From the NCBI GenBank assembly GCA_963846165.1, contig CAWJUU010000005.1, positions 186,001-250,000 of the forward strand: 64,000 nt of DNA, in the 5' to 3' direction. Source of the stretch: WHSW01 sp963846165. Lineage in GTDB: Bacteria > Actinomycetota > Thermoleophilia > Solirubrobacterales > 70-9. A model generated the notes under the pieces. It worked only from the letters and a program-made list of their open reading frames with translations, had not been told where the DNA came from and made no database searches. Below, one piece after another: positions 42,593-50,694 of this stretch. Made by a program: the position numbers and the translations under genes. The stretch's first letter is position 1. Every line of letters begins with the position of its first letter.

Positions 42593-43541
42593 ATGGAAGG
42601 CGCCACGCAAATCGAGCTCGACGGCCAGTACCGGGTCCTGCGGGAGGCCGCCGGCGTGGTCGATCGCCCGCAGCGCCGGGTGCTGGTCGTCGCCGGGACC
42701 GAGGCCGCCGAGTTCCTCCAGGGCCAGCTCACCAACGACGTCGAAGCGCTCGCGCCGGGCCAGGGCTGCTATTCAGCCCTGCTCGATCGCAAGGGTCACA
42801 TGCAGGCCGACATGCGGGTGCTGCGGACCGCGGACGGCTTCGTCATCGACACCGAGGAGGTGGCCCGGGAGGCGGTCGTGCGCCACCTCTCGATGTACAA
42901 GATCGGCCGCGACGTCTCGGTCGCGGACCTCTCCGGCGAGCGCGCGGTCGTCTCGGTGATCGGCCCGGCGGCGAGCGAGATCGCGCTCGGCGGACCGCTC
43001 GCCCCCGAGCACGCCCACCGCGACGCCGAGCGTCGGAGGTGTCGCGTGCACGGCGGCGGCGACCGACGCCGGAGTCGACCTGATCGTCGACGCCGCCGAC
43101 GCCGAGGCGATCGGCGCGGCGCTCGCCGGCGCGGGCGCCGAGCCCGCCAGCGAGGAGGCGGCGGAGATCGTCCGGGTCGAGTCCGGGCGACCGCGGTTCG
43201 GCCGCGAGATGACCACGGCGACCATTCCCGAGGAGGCCGGGATCAACGAGCGCGCGATCAGCTTCACCAAGGGCTGCTACATCGGCCAGGAGACCGTGGC
43301 CCGCCTTCACTACAGGGGCAAGCCGAACCGCCGTCTACGCGGCCTGCGACTCGCGGCGCCGGCCCGTGCCGGCGATCCGGTCCAGCTCGCCGAACGGCAG
43401 CTCGGCAGCGTTGGGACCGCCGTTCTCTCCCCCGTCCACGGACCGATCGCGCTCGCGATCCTGCGTCGCGAGGGCGAGGCCGGAGCGACCGTCGCCGTGG
43501 GCGACGGGATCGAGGCCGAGGTCGTCGAGCTGCCGTTCTGA
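42593..43541 (+). pseudogene. YgfZ/GcvT-like folate-binding protein (IbaG-type Fe-S maturation factor), frameshifted
   Basis: Residues 1-~140 read well from the ATG (or GTG 42587): VLREAAGVVDRPQRRVLVVAGTEAAEFLQGQLTNDVEAL, CYSALLDRKGHMQADMRVL. Near 43015, just after LAPEHAH, the frame is lost by one base. In the next frame the protein continues TATPSVGGVACTAAATDAGVDL to the family signature KGCYIGQETVARLHYRGKPNR and ends VVELPF at 43541. The YgfZ family helps repair or assemble Fe-S enzymes with tetrahydrofolate. A sequence error in a working gene seems likely. Confidence 0.8.
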
Positions 43542-43605
43542 GGCCGGTTCTGAGCCCCTGAACCGGCGCCCGGATGCCGGTGGTTCGGTTAGGGTTGCCC
43601 CCAGG

Positions 43606-44025
43606 ATGGGCTCTCCGAGCAGGCTGATCGTGCCGGTCGCGACGCTGGCGGTTGCGCTCGCGATCGCCGCCTGCGGCGACGACGACTTCGAGAACGACCC
43701 GCGCCCAGCTGCCCCGATCGAGCTCACCGCGGTGATCACCGACGGCGAGGTCAAGGTCAGCCCCAGCGCCGCCGGGGCGGTCGGCGCCGGCGTCGCGACG
43801 TTCACGATTTCGAACCAGTCCAGCGAGCCGGGCGCGCTGATCCTCGAGGGCCCGACCGACGAGGCGAGCGACGAGATCCTGCCCGGGAACGTCGGCAGCA
43901 TGAAGATCAACCTCACCGAAGGCGACTACGTCGTCTCCGCGGGCGAGGACTCGAAGGTCCGCGAGGGCTCACTCGAGGTCGGCCCCGACCGCCCCAGCTC
44001 TCAGAACGAGGTCCTGCTGCCGTAG
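43606..44025 (+). CDS. Small cupredoxin-like lipoprotein
   Basis: 139 aa. Lipoprotein signal VATLAVALAIAACGDDD with a cysteine at ~23. The mature part is a beta-sandwich pattern (AGVATFTISNQSSEPGALILEGP, LPGNVGSMKINLTEGDYVVSAGEDSKVREGSLEVG) like plastocyanin/PEF-type cupredoxin folds, but the copper ligand set His-Cys-His-Met is absent. Probably a membrane-anchored binding protein of unknown ligand. Starts 65 bases after the YgfZ-like gene. Confidence 0.7.
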   Translation: MGSPSRLIVPVATLAVALAIAACGDDDFENDPRPAAPIELTAVITDGEVKVSPSAAGAVGAGVATFTISNQSSEPGALILEGPTDEASDEILPGNVGSMKINLTEGDYVVSAGEDSKVREGSLEVGPDRPSSQNEVLLP

Positions 44026-44049
44026 CCTCGGCATCGAGAGTGCGATCGA

Positions 44050-44069
44050 CCCCGCTATGCGGGGAAAAA
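44050..44069. terminator. Hairpin between convergent genes
   Basis: CCCCGC and GCGGGG with a 3-base loop, followed on the plus strand by five A (thus five T before the stem on the minus strand). It lies between the stops of convergent genes. The T-run is on the wrong side for a classic terminator, so this is a tentative call. Confidence 0.4.
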
Positions 44070-44092
44070 TGCAGTCTCGAGCGCGGTGCCCG

Positions 44093-45397
44093 CTACTCAG
44101 CCTCAGCCTCGGCGACCAGCGAGTCGATCTGGAGCAGCTTCGCCTCGACTGTTGCGACCATCGCGTCGAGCCCGTCACGAGCACGGTCGGACTGGGTCTT
44201 GATCCCGGTCAGCGACGAACGAATCGCCTGTGCCTGCTTGAGCGTCGAGACCGCCTCATGGGCGGCGTCGCGCACCGCCGGCGCATCCACGGTCAGGTCG
44301 CGGTCGCGGGCCATCGCAACCCGAGCCGCGGCGAGGCGGTAGGCGACGCCGAGCGCCAACCCCGCCGGCTCCTCTCGGTCGACGGCGACGATCAGCTTGT
44401 TGCCCTCGTACTCGGTCAGCGGCTCGGTCCTCGCCGGGACGTTCTCCTCGCCCGCGACGACGAGAACCCCGAACGACGCTGCGCGAGCCTCCATCGCCCC
44501 CGCGAGCTCGGCCCACGCCTTGTTCCTGGTCAGCTGCTTGTCCTTGGCCTCGAACACGATCCTGCCCTGCGCCGAGCCCTCGCCGGCGCCGATCTCGACC
44601 AAGATGTCGCCCTTCTTCCCGCCGCCCTCGGCGGTCTCGCCGCCGGTGTGGGTGGCGAGGTCGCCGCGCGCCGTCGCAATCGCCTCGATCGCTTCGTGCG
44701 TGCGCTCCTCGAAGGTGAAGCCCTTGCGGGTTCCCGCGGCCTCCGCGTCGGCGACGCGCTCGTCTGCGTCATCGCGCTCGAGCAGGCGTGCGATCTCCTT
44801 TCGCAGTTCAGCGACCTGACCTTGCATCGCGCGTGAGTCGTTTGCATGCGACTCGCGCAGCCTCTGGGCCTCCTGGCGATGACGCTCTTCGGCCTCGACC
44901 AGCTTCTTGCCGATCCGGACCTGCATCGCGACGAGCGGGTTCGAGGCGTCTTCCGCAGTCAGCGTCCCGAGCAGCGACTCGCGCTGCTGGCGTGACTCCG
45001 CGGTGACGATCTCCTTGATCTGAGCCTGGACGGAATCGTTGCGCTCGGCGCCGAAGGTCGCCGCGATGCGCTCAGCGACGGCCTCGGCCCCCTCCTCCAG
45101 CGTGCCGCCGAGCTTGCGATCGAGCTCACCCAGCCCGTCCTCGAGTTCCCGGCGAACGTAGTCGACGTTGACCGCCGTCTCCTCGCTGTCGAGCACGCGG
45201 CTGCCGATCTCGATCGTCTTGCGCACGGTGTCGGCGGCCGGCCTGCCGGCCTGAGCGCGATCGCGCACGAGTCTGGCGGCGCGTTCGTCCTCGACGGTCA
45301 GCGACTCGATCACGAGCCGGTCGTCGAGCGCGCGCACGGTCGCGTCGCCGGCGTCGCCTTCGTCGAACGGTAGCTGCTGCTTCTCGGATGCTTCCAT
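44093..45397 (-). CDS. Coiled-coil protein with PD-(D/E)XK-nuclease-like domain
   Basis: 434 aa, no signal peptide. Residues ~60-225 are highly charged coiled coil (RELEDGLGELDRKLGGTLEEG, EAEERHRQEAQRLRESHA). From ~226 the sequence GFTFEERTHEAIEAIA opens an alpha/beta domain with GGGKKGDILVEIG and IVFEAKDKQLTRNKAWAEL, giving the D...E-x-K order of PD-(D/E)XK enzymes, with FGVLVVAGEENVP and LIVAVDRE as following strands. A final helical segment (~360-434) is again coiled. It resembles DUF2130/RmuC-like coiled-coil nucleases in plan, but I cannot place it in a named family. DNA cleavage or repair is inferred. Confidence 0.7.
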   Translation of the reverse strand: MEASEKQQLPFDEGDAGDATVRALDDRLVIESLTVEDERAARLVRDRAQAGRPAADTVRKTIEIGSRVLDSEETAVNVDYVRRELEDGLGELDRKLGGTLEEGAEAVAERIAATFGAERNDSVQAQIKEIVTAESRQQRESLLGTLTAEDASNPLVAMQVRIGKKLVEAEERHRQEAQRLRESHANDSRAMQGQVAELRKEIARLLERDDADERVADAEAAGTRKGFTFEERTHEAIEAIATARGDLATHTGGETAEGGGKKGDILVEIGAGEGSAQGRIVFEAKDKQLTRNKAWAELAGAMEARAASFGVLVVAGEENVPARTEPLTEYEGNKLIVAVDREEPAGLALGVAYRLAAARVAMARDRDLTVDAPAVRDAAHEAVSTLKQAQAIRSSLTGIKTQSDRARDGLDAMVATVEAKLLQIDSLVAEAEAE

Positions 45398-45481
45398 GGG
45401 GACTCACGAAGGTAGTCGCGAGCCCGGACGCAAACCTGACGCCGCGGACCGCGGCCTCGCAATACGCTGGGCGCGATCGCG

Positions 45482-46189
45482 ATGACCGCGCCGCGAGGCC
45501 CGCTGACACCCGCCACCCCCGATGAGGAGATCATCGGCGCCGAGCAGCCCGAGGTGCTCTCGGTCCGCACCGACGAGCAGCGCCTGGAGCGGATCGAGCG
45601 CGAGTTTCGAACCGGTTTCGAGCGGCTCGCTGACGTCGGGCCCGCGGTCTGCGTGTTCGGCTCGGCGCGCACGCCCAGCGACGACCCCGGCTACGCCCGG
45701 GCCCGGGCGATCGGGCGCGCCATCGGCGAAGCGGGCTTCGCCGTGATCACCGGCGGCGGGCCCGGTGCGATGGAGGCCGCCAACCGCGGAGCCCGTGAGG
45801 CCGGCGCGACCTCGATCGGGCTCAACATCGTGATCCCTGAGGAGCAGGCGATGAACCCCTACGTGGACCTTGGCCTCACGTTCGATCACTTCTTCGTCCG
45901 CAAGCTGATGTTCGTCCGCTACTCGAGCTCGTTCGTGATCCTCCCCGGCGGCTTCGGCACGCTCGACGAGATGTTCGAGATCCTGACCCTGATCCAGACC
46001 GGAGAGGCCGTCGACCGGCCGGTCGTGCTCGCCGGCAGCGACTACTGGTCCGGGCTGCTCGGCTGGCTGGGCTCGGAGCTGCTCGCCGGCGGGATGATCT
46101 CGGCGGAGGACCTCGAGATCGCAGCGGTCGCCGACGACCCCGCCGGGATCGTCGCGATCGCGTGCTCGGGCACCGAGGTCGCCGGGTAG
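45482..46189 (+). CDS. LOG-family protein (TIGR00730-type nucleotide phosphoribohydrolase)
   Basis: 235 aa. VCVFGSARTPSDDPGYARARAIGRAIGEAGFAVITGGGPGAMEAANRGA and the signature PGGFGTLDEMFEILTLIQTG mark the LOG (Lonely Guy) family, long mis-named lysine decarboxylase. Members release the base from nucleoside monophosphates, making cytokinin-like molecules or clearing damaged nucleotides. The N-terminal ~45 residues extend beyond the core. Its 3' end overlaps the convergent phospholipase D-like gene by 148 bases. Confidence 0.92.
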   Translation: MTAPRGPLTPATPDEEIIGAEQPEVLSVRTDEQRLERIEREFRTGFERLADVGPAVCVFGSARTPSDDPGYARARAIGRAIGEAGFAVITGGGPGAMEAANRGAREAGATSIGLNIVIPEEQAMNPYVDLGLTFDHFFVRKLMFVRYSSSFVILPGGFGTLDEMFEILTLIQTGEAVDRPVVLAGSDYWSGLLGWLGSELLAGGMISAEDLEIAAVADDPAGIVAIACSGTEVAG

Positions 46190-47205
46190 CGGTCGCGGAT
46201 CGCGTCGACGAACGCGGCCATCCGCTCGGCGAGCTGCGGATCGCGCAGCTCGAGCACGTTCTCGGCGTTCATCTCACCCGAGCGCGAGAGGTTGAACGAG
46301 CCGACGAAGACGGTCTCGTCGGCGACGGCCACCTTCGCGTGCATGAAGTCATGGACGGTGCCCGGCGCCCACGGAGTCGAGCGCTTGCCCGAGAACGGCA
46401 GCAGGGTCAGGACTCGGGCGAGCAGCGGGATCTTCCAGGCCGAGACCCCGTTGGTGGCCCACTGGCCGTAGACGGCGTCGGTCTGTGGCTCGTCGATCAC
46501 GCCGGCCACGTCCACGCCGCCCCTGGTCGCGAGCTCGTCGAGCGTGGCGAGGATCGGCGCCGAGGTGATCACCGGGGAAGCGATCCGCACTCGCCGCCGG
46601 GCGCCTCCGATCGCGCTCGCGATCGCCTGCGAGAGCTCGGCCCCGTGCCCGGGCGTGAACCAGGCCCGCGCGACGGTCCCCCCTCCGAGCTCGATCGCGA
46701 CCGGCTCGACCCGGCCGCTGCGCTCGACGTCGCGGCGCTCCCAGAGCTCGTCGAAGTTGGCCCCGTAGGCGCGCGCGAGCGGCTCGGAATCGAGCGTGAC
46801 GAGCACGTTCTCCTGCCGGGTCCAGGAGTCCACGGTCCAATTCGCCGATCCGCTCCAGACCGCCTCACGGTCGCGGACCGCGTACTTGTGGTGCATCAGG
46901 TCGGGGATCCCGGGGACCGGGCGCGAGTCGAGCGGCAGCTCGGCGAGCAGCTCGGGCCGGGTCGCGGGTGGTGGGTGCAGCGCCGGCGGGCGCGAGCTGT
47001 CGACGTTGTAGAGCAGCCGGATCGCCACCCCGCGCCCTGCCGCTGCGCGCAGGGCGCCGGCGACGATCTCGCCCGGCTCGCCCGGCAGGCGGAGGTCATA
47101 GAGCGCCAGGTCGAGCGAGCGCCGAGCGTGACCGAGGAACTCGGCAACGCGAGCGGCGACCTGTTCCGCAGGCTGGCCGCCGTCGGTGAGCTCGTGGACC
47201 TCCAC
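46042..47205 (-). CDS. Phospholipase D-like protein with two HKD motifs
   Basis: 387 aa. Two HKD half-sites: DLMHHKYAVRDREAVWSGSANW (about 104-125) and FMHAKVAVADETVFVGSFNLSRSGE (about 288-312), as in cardiolipin synthases, phospholipases and PLD-type nucleases. No signal peptide or membrane helix seen. Natural family length would end around DAIRDRYPATSV; the extra ~38 Ser/Ala-rich residues lie antisense to the LOG gene and may be a run-on caused by a lost stop. Substrate unknown. Confidence 0.82.
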   Translation of the reverse strand: MEVHELTDGGQPAEQVAARVAEFLGHARRSLDLALYDLRLPGEPGEIVAGALRAAAGRGVAIRLLYNVDSSRPPALHPPPATRPELLAELPLDSRPVPGIPDLMHHKYAVRDREAVWSGSANWTVDSWTRQENVLVTLDSEPLARAYGANFDELWERRDVERSGRVEPVAIELGGGTVARAWFTPGHGAELSQAIASAIGGARRRVRIASPVITSAPILATLDELATRGGVDVAGVIDEPQTDAVYGQWATNGVSAWKIPLLARVLTLLPFSGKRSTPWAPGTVHDFMHAKVAVADETVFVGSFNLSRSGEMNAENVLELRDPQLAERMAAFVDAIRDRYPATSVPEHAIATIPAGSSATAAISRSSAEIIPPASSSEPSQPSSPDQ

Positions 47206-47262
47206 CGCCTCGGATTCTTACCGCTACGATCCGCGCGCTCTTTTTCCGACCGGAGGAGAACC

Positions 47263-48552
47263 GTGGCAGTAGACGTAGCGGAGGTCTCGAAGCTCGATGT
47301 GGAGCCCGGCAATTTGCCGGAGACGATGGCGGCGTGGGTGATCCGCCAGGAGCGCGAGGGTGAGCCCAAGGACGCGTTCCAGATCGAGCAGATCGAGGTG
47401 CCCGAGCCGGGCGCGTTCGAGGTCATCGTCCGGGTGATGGCGGCCGGTGTCAACTTCAACAACGTCTGGGCGGCACTCGGCAAGCCGGTCTCGGTGTTCA
47501 ACTACGGCGACCACCCCACCTACGGTCACCACATCGGAGGCTCCGACGCCTCGGGGATCGTCTGGAAGGTCGGCGAGGGCGTGACCAAGTGGGAGCCCGG
47601 CGACGAGGTCGTCATCCATTGCAACCAGGCCTCCTACGAGGACGTCGAGGTGCACGGCCTCGACCCGCTCGCGGCGCCGAGCCAGATGATCTGGGGCTAC
47701 GAGACGACCTGGGGATCGTTCGCCCAGTTCACCAAAGTCCAGGCCCAGCAGCTGCTGCCGAAGCCGCGCAGCCTCTCCTGGGTCGAGTCCTCGGCCTTCG
47801 GGCTCACCTACTTCACCGCCTACCGGATGCTGATCGACCGCTGCAAGCTCCAGACCGGCCACAACGTGCTGATCTGGGGCGCCGCCGGCGGCCTCGGCGT
47901 GTTCGCGACCCAGCTCTGCGCCGCGGCCGGAGCGAATGCCGTCGGCGTCGTCTCCTCGGACGAGAAGGGCGAGCTGGTCAAGCAGCTCGGCGCCGTCGAT
48001 TACGTGAACCGCAACGAGTTCGGCGAGATGATGCGCACCGACGCCAACCACCCGGCCGCCGACCCGGCCGCCGACAAGGAGCGCTTCAAGGCCTCGCGCG
48101 GCTTCGCCAAGCGGGTCAAGGAGATCCTCGGCGACGCACCCGACATCGTCTTCGAGCACGTCGGCCAGGCGACCTTCCCGACCTCGGTGTTCACGGTGAA
48201 ACCGTTCGGCAAGGTCGTCATCTGCGGCGCCACCTCCGGCTACAACCTCGACTTCGACGTCCGCTACCTGTGGATGAAGCAGAAGGAGATCCTCGGCTCG
48301 CATTTCGCCAACGCCTACGAGTGCATGCGCGCGAACCAGCTCATGGCGGAGGGCAGGGTGCGGCCGGTGCTCTGGAGGGCGATGGGCTTCGAGGGCGTGC
48401 CCGAGGCGCACCAGCTCCTGCACGAGAACAAGCACGCGGGCAAGATCTCGATCATGGTCGGCGCCACCGTCGGAGGACGAGGGCAAGCACGAGGAGGGCG
48501 CCGGAGCGATCTGGGCCGAGGTCGGCGCCTGAAAGGTCGCCCGAGCGACTAG
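47263..48552 (+). CDS. ccrA: Crotonyl-CoA carboxylase/reductase
   Basis: 429 codons as read. GTG start with GGAGGAG 5 bases upstream; the open frame further up is ignored. Typical Ccr sequence: LDVEPGNLPETMAAWVIRQEREGEPKDAFQIEQIEVPEPG, VMAAGVNFNNVWAALGKPVSVF, PTYGHHIGGSDASGIVWKVG, LTYFTAYRMLI, LIWGAAGGLGVFATQL and RYLWMKQKEILGSHFANAYE. It reductively carboxylates crotonyl-CoA to ethylmalonyl-CoA with NADPH and CO2. One base too many near 48474 replaces the natural acidic end (DEGKHEEGAGAIWAEVGA, stop at 48532) with an Arg-rich run-on; this barely affects the core. Confidence 0.93.
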   Translation: MAVDVAEVSKLDVEPGNLPETMAAWVIRQEREGEPKDAFQIEQIEVPEPGAFEVIVRVMAAGVNFNNVWAALGKPVSVFNYGDHPTYGHHIGGSDASGIVWKVGEGVTKWEPGDEVVIHCNQASYEDVEVHGLDPLAAPSQMIWGYETTWGSFAQFTKVQAQQLLPKPRSLSWVESSAFGLTYFTAYRMLIDRCKLQTGHNVLIWGAAGGLGVFATQLCAAAGANAVGVVSSDEKGELVKQLGAVDYVNRNEFGEMMRTDANHPAADPAADKERFKASRGFAKRVKEILGDAPDIVFEHVGQATFPTSVFTVKPFGKVVICGATSGYNLDFDVRYLWMKQKEILGSHFANAYECMRANQLMAEGRVRPVLWRAMGFEGVPEAHQLLHENKHAGKISIMVGATVGGRGQARGGRRSDLGRGRRLKGRPSD

Positions 48553-48563
48553 GCTTCGCTGCG

Positions 48564-48881
48564 ATGGAGGTCCACTACATCGAGTGGCACATCACGCCGT
48601 TTCGGCGTGACCGCTTCCTCGAGATCTGGCGGCCGGCGCTCGACCGCGCGCTCGCCTACGGGGCCAAGAGCGCCTTCCTGACCCGTAACGAGGACGACAC
48701 CCTGCACATCCGCCAGGTGACGACGTGGGAGAGCCGCGCCGACCACGAGCGCTGGTGGTTCTCGGACGAGCTCTCAGCCCTGCGCCAGGAGATGCTCTCC
48801 TACTACCACAAGCCGGTCGACCAGCACTGGCACGCCCAGGTCGCCGACGCCGCCGTCCAGGCGTCGAACGGCCACCCGTAG
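48564..48881 (+). CDS. Small dimeric alpha-beta barrel protein (NIPSNAP/ABM-like)
   Basis: 105 aa. MEVHYIEWHITPFRRDRFLEIWRPALDRALAYGAKSAFLTRNEDDTLHIRQVTTWESRADHERWWFSDEL shows the beta-alpha-beta-beta-alpha order and aromatic edge of ferredoxin-like barrel proteins such as ABM monooxygenases or NIPSNAP. Directly after ccrA on the same strand (about 11-31 bases), so likely co-transcribed. No catalytic function claimed. Confidence 0.72.
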   Translation: MEVHYIEWHITPFRRDRFLEIWRPALDRALAYGAKSAFLTRNEDDTLHIRQVTTWESRADHERWWFSDELSALRQEMLSYYHKPVDQHWHAQVADAAVQASNGHP

Positions 48882-48890
48882 AGTCGCTGT

Positions 48891-49830
48891 TTACGCGACC
48901 AGCTCGAGGTGCTCGGCGCTGCGGACCGTCAACGCCTCGCCGACGTCGACCAGGATCGAGAGCATCGCCTCGGTCGCCGGGGAGCGGGAGCCCTCGGCTC
49001 GCGTAGCGGCCCAGACGCGGCGCTTGGGTGCCGCGGGATCGGTGGCGCGGACGACGAGGTCGGAGCGCAGCGTCGGCAGCGCCAGGTCGGGCAGCAGGGT
49101 CACCCCGAGCCCGGCGGAGATGAAGCCCTGCATGACGTGGTAGTCGTTGGACTCGAACCCGACCCTGGGCTCGAAGCCGGCGTCCCGGCACGCCCGCACC
49201 ACTGCCTCCCCGCACGAGCTAGGGCAGGAGCCCGAGAGCCATACCGTGTCGCAGAGCTCGATCAGCGGCACAACCTGGCGCTCGGCGAGCGGGTGGTCCT
49301 TCGGCAGCGCCACGTACATCGATTCGGTCAGCACCAGGGTGCGGTCGAGGTCGCGCTCCTCGGTGCTCGGCACTGACGGGTAGTCGAAGGTCAGGGCGAG
49401 GTCGAGCTCGCCGGCGCGCAGGCGAGGTACCGAGTCCTCGGGCTCGGCATCGGTGACGCTGAGGCGGACGCTCGGGTGCTGGCGGTGAAAGACCGAAACC
49501 GCCTCGGTGAGCGACCGTGGCGCTCGCCGAGGGAAAGCTCGCAAGGCGAAGCTCGCCGCCCTCGAGGCCGGCGATCGCCGCCAGCTCGCGCTCGGCCTCG
49601 TCGAGGCGGGCGATCGCCGCCTCGGCATGCGTGACCAGCACCCGACCCGCGTCGGTGAGCCTCGGCCCCTTGCGGGTGCGGTCGAGCAGCTTCATCCCGA
49701 CCTCCTTCTCGAGCGTCGCGATCTGCTGGCTGACCGCCGACTGCGAGAGGTAGAGGGCGTCGGCCGCGGCCGAGAACGAGCCCTGTTGGGCGACCTCGCG
49801 CAGGACGCTCAGCCGCTTCACATCAAGCAT
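48891..49830 (-). pseudogene. LysR-family transcriptional regulator, frameshifted
   Basis: The N-terminal winged helix is intact: MLDVKRLSVLREVAQQGSFSAAADALYLSQSAVSQQIATLEKEVGMKLLDRTRKGPRLTDAG. After LRLASFPSASAT, near 49515, one base is missing; the effector domain continues in the next frame as SLTEAVSVFHRQHPSVRLSVTDAEPEDSVPRL... DTVWLSGSCPSSCGEAVVRACRDAGFEPRVGFESNDYHVMQGFISAGLGVTLLPDLAL to 48891. The restored length (~312 aa) is normal. Effector unknown. Convergent with the gene after ccrA; a LysR-type palindrome overlaps its own start codon. Confidence 0.82.
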
Positions 49831-49843
49831 AAGGCGAGCTTAT
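49829..49843. promoter_or_regulatory. LysR-type operator candidate overlapping the LysR start codon
   Basis: ATAAG-GCGAG-CTTAT, a 15-bp inverted repeat of the T-N11-A kind typical of LysR regulators. It covers the first base pairs of the LysR gene and lies in the divergent region before the small gene at 49966. Binding by the adjacent LysR is inferred. Confidence 0.45.
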
Positions 49844-49965
49844 CAGACGAAACAGCAATCCATGTTGCGCTAATGGGCTAGGCGCGAGATCCTGTTCTCG
49901 GATCACGAAAGCGACCACCCGGACGTTCCAACCACAAGACGGTGAACGAGCGAGAGGTGAAGCAG

Positions 49966-50337
49966 ATGAGCACCCACAACGAGGCAACGGTCAACTCCGA
50001 GATGACCATCCGCAGGATGGATCTCACCGACGCCGACCGCGAGGCTGTCGCCCGGCTCGCCGAGCTCGACTCGCGCGACGCCCTCGACGGGCCGGTGCTC
50101 GGCGCCGAGGTCGAGGGCTCGCTGCTCGCGGCGATCTCACTGAGCACGCGCGAGACGATCGCCGACCCGTTCAGCCGCACATCCGAGCTGCGGGGGCTGC
50201 TCGAACTCCGCGCCGCTCAGCTCGGGCGTCGCGACCGCAAGCGCCGTCGCGCCGGACTGGGCCTCCCCCGCCGCAGCCGCCCTGCCCTCGGCGGCTCGCC
50301 CCCCGGCCAGATCATCACCCTCCCCCGCTGGGGCTAG
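49966..50337 (+). CDS. Small protein of unknown function (acetyltransferase-like N-terminus)
   Basis: 123 aa from the ATG, with GAGAGGTGA about 6 bases before it; a GTG at 49942 is also in frame. MTIRRMDLTDADREAVARLAELDSRDALDGPVLGAEVEGSLLAAISLSTRETIADPFSRT recalls the opening of GNAT acetyltransferases, but motif A is missing. The C-terminal half is basic (QLGRRDRKRRRAGLGLPRRSRP) and looks unstructured. Divergent from the LysR gene. Confidence 0.65.
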   Translation: MSTHNEATVNSEMTIRRMDLTDADREAVARLAELDSRDALDGPVLGAEVEGSLLAAISLSTRETIADPFSRTSELRGLLELRAAQLGRRDRKRRRAGLGLPRRSRPALGGSPPGQIITLPRWG

Positions 50338-50346
50338 CGACAGAGC

Positions 50347-50377
50347 GCACCGGGGCGGTCCCCCGCCGGCCCGGTGC
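50347..50377. terminator. Strong hairpin between convergent genes
   Basis: GCACCGGG and CCCGGTGC form a perfect 8-bp stem, with GGCGG/CCGCC pairing inside it. It lies 10 bases after the stop at 50337 and just before the convergent clpS stop. No T-run; probably serves both directions. Confidence 0.6.
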
Positions 50378-50379
50378 CG

Positions 50380-50670
50380 TCAATGTTGCTCGAGGGGCGC
50401 CATGGTCAGGTGGGCGTCCTTGAGCTGCTGCCAGTAGAGCTCGGCGGGCTCCCTGGGACCGGTCCAGACGATCGCCCGGCCCGCGCCGTGGATCTGCTCA
50501 GCGATCCGATGGCCCTGCTCGAGGCTGACGCCCGGGATCACGCCCGCAAGCGTACGAGCGACGTGGTCAAAGGTGTTGTGATCGTCGTTGAGGACGATCA
50601 CGAGCCAGTGACCGCCCAGCCCGGAGCCCGGGCCACCCGCCTTCGGTCGTTCGAGCGTCTCGGTGGAGAT
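50380..50670 (-). CDS. clpS: ATP-dependent Clp protease adaptor ClpS (no canonical start codon)
   Basis: The core is unmistakable: IVLNDDHNTFDHVARTLAGVIPGVSLEQGHRIAEQIHGAGRAIVWTGPREPAELYWQQL. The conserved frame also includes the usual N-terminal STETLERPKAGGPGSGLGGHWLV upstream, but between the previous stop (TAG 50697-50695) and the GTG at 50601 there is no ATG, GTG or TTG. I place the start near the ATC at 50670 as a marker; GTG 50601 would cut the first strand. ClpS delivers N-degron proteins (Leu, Phe, Tyr, Trp N-termini) to ClpA/ClpC. A rare start codon or base error is likely. Confidence 0.8.
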   Translation of the reverse strand: MSTETLERPKAGGPGSGLGGHWLVIVLNDDHNTFDHVARTLAGVIPGVSLEQGHRIAEQIHGAGRAIVWTGPREPAELYWQQLKDAHLTMAPLEQH

Positions 50671-50694
50671 CGCGGCCTCGGCTAGATCGCGGGC

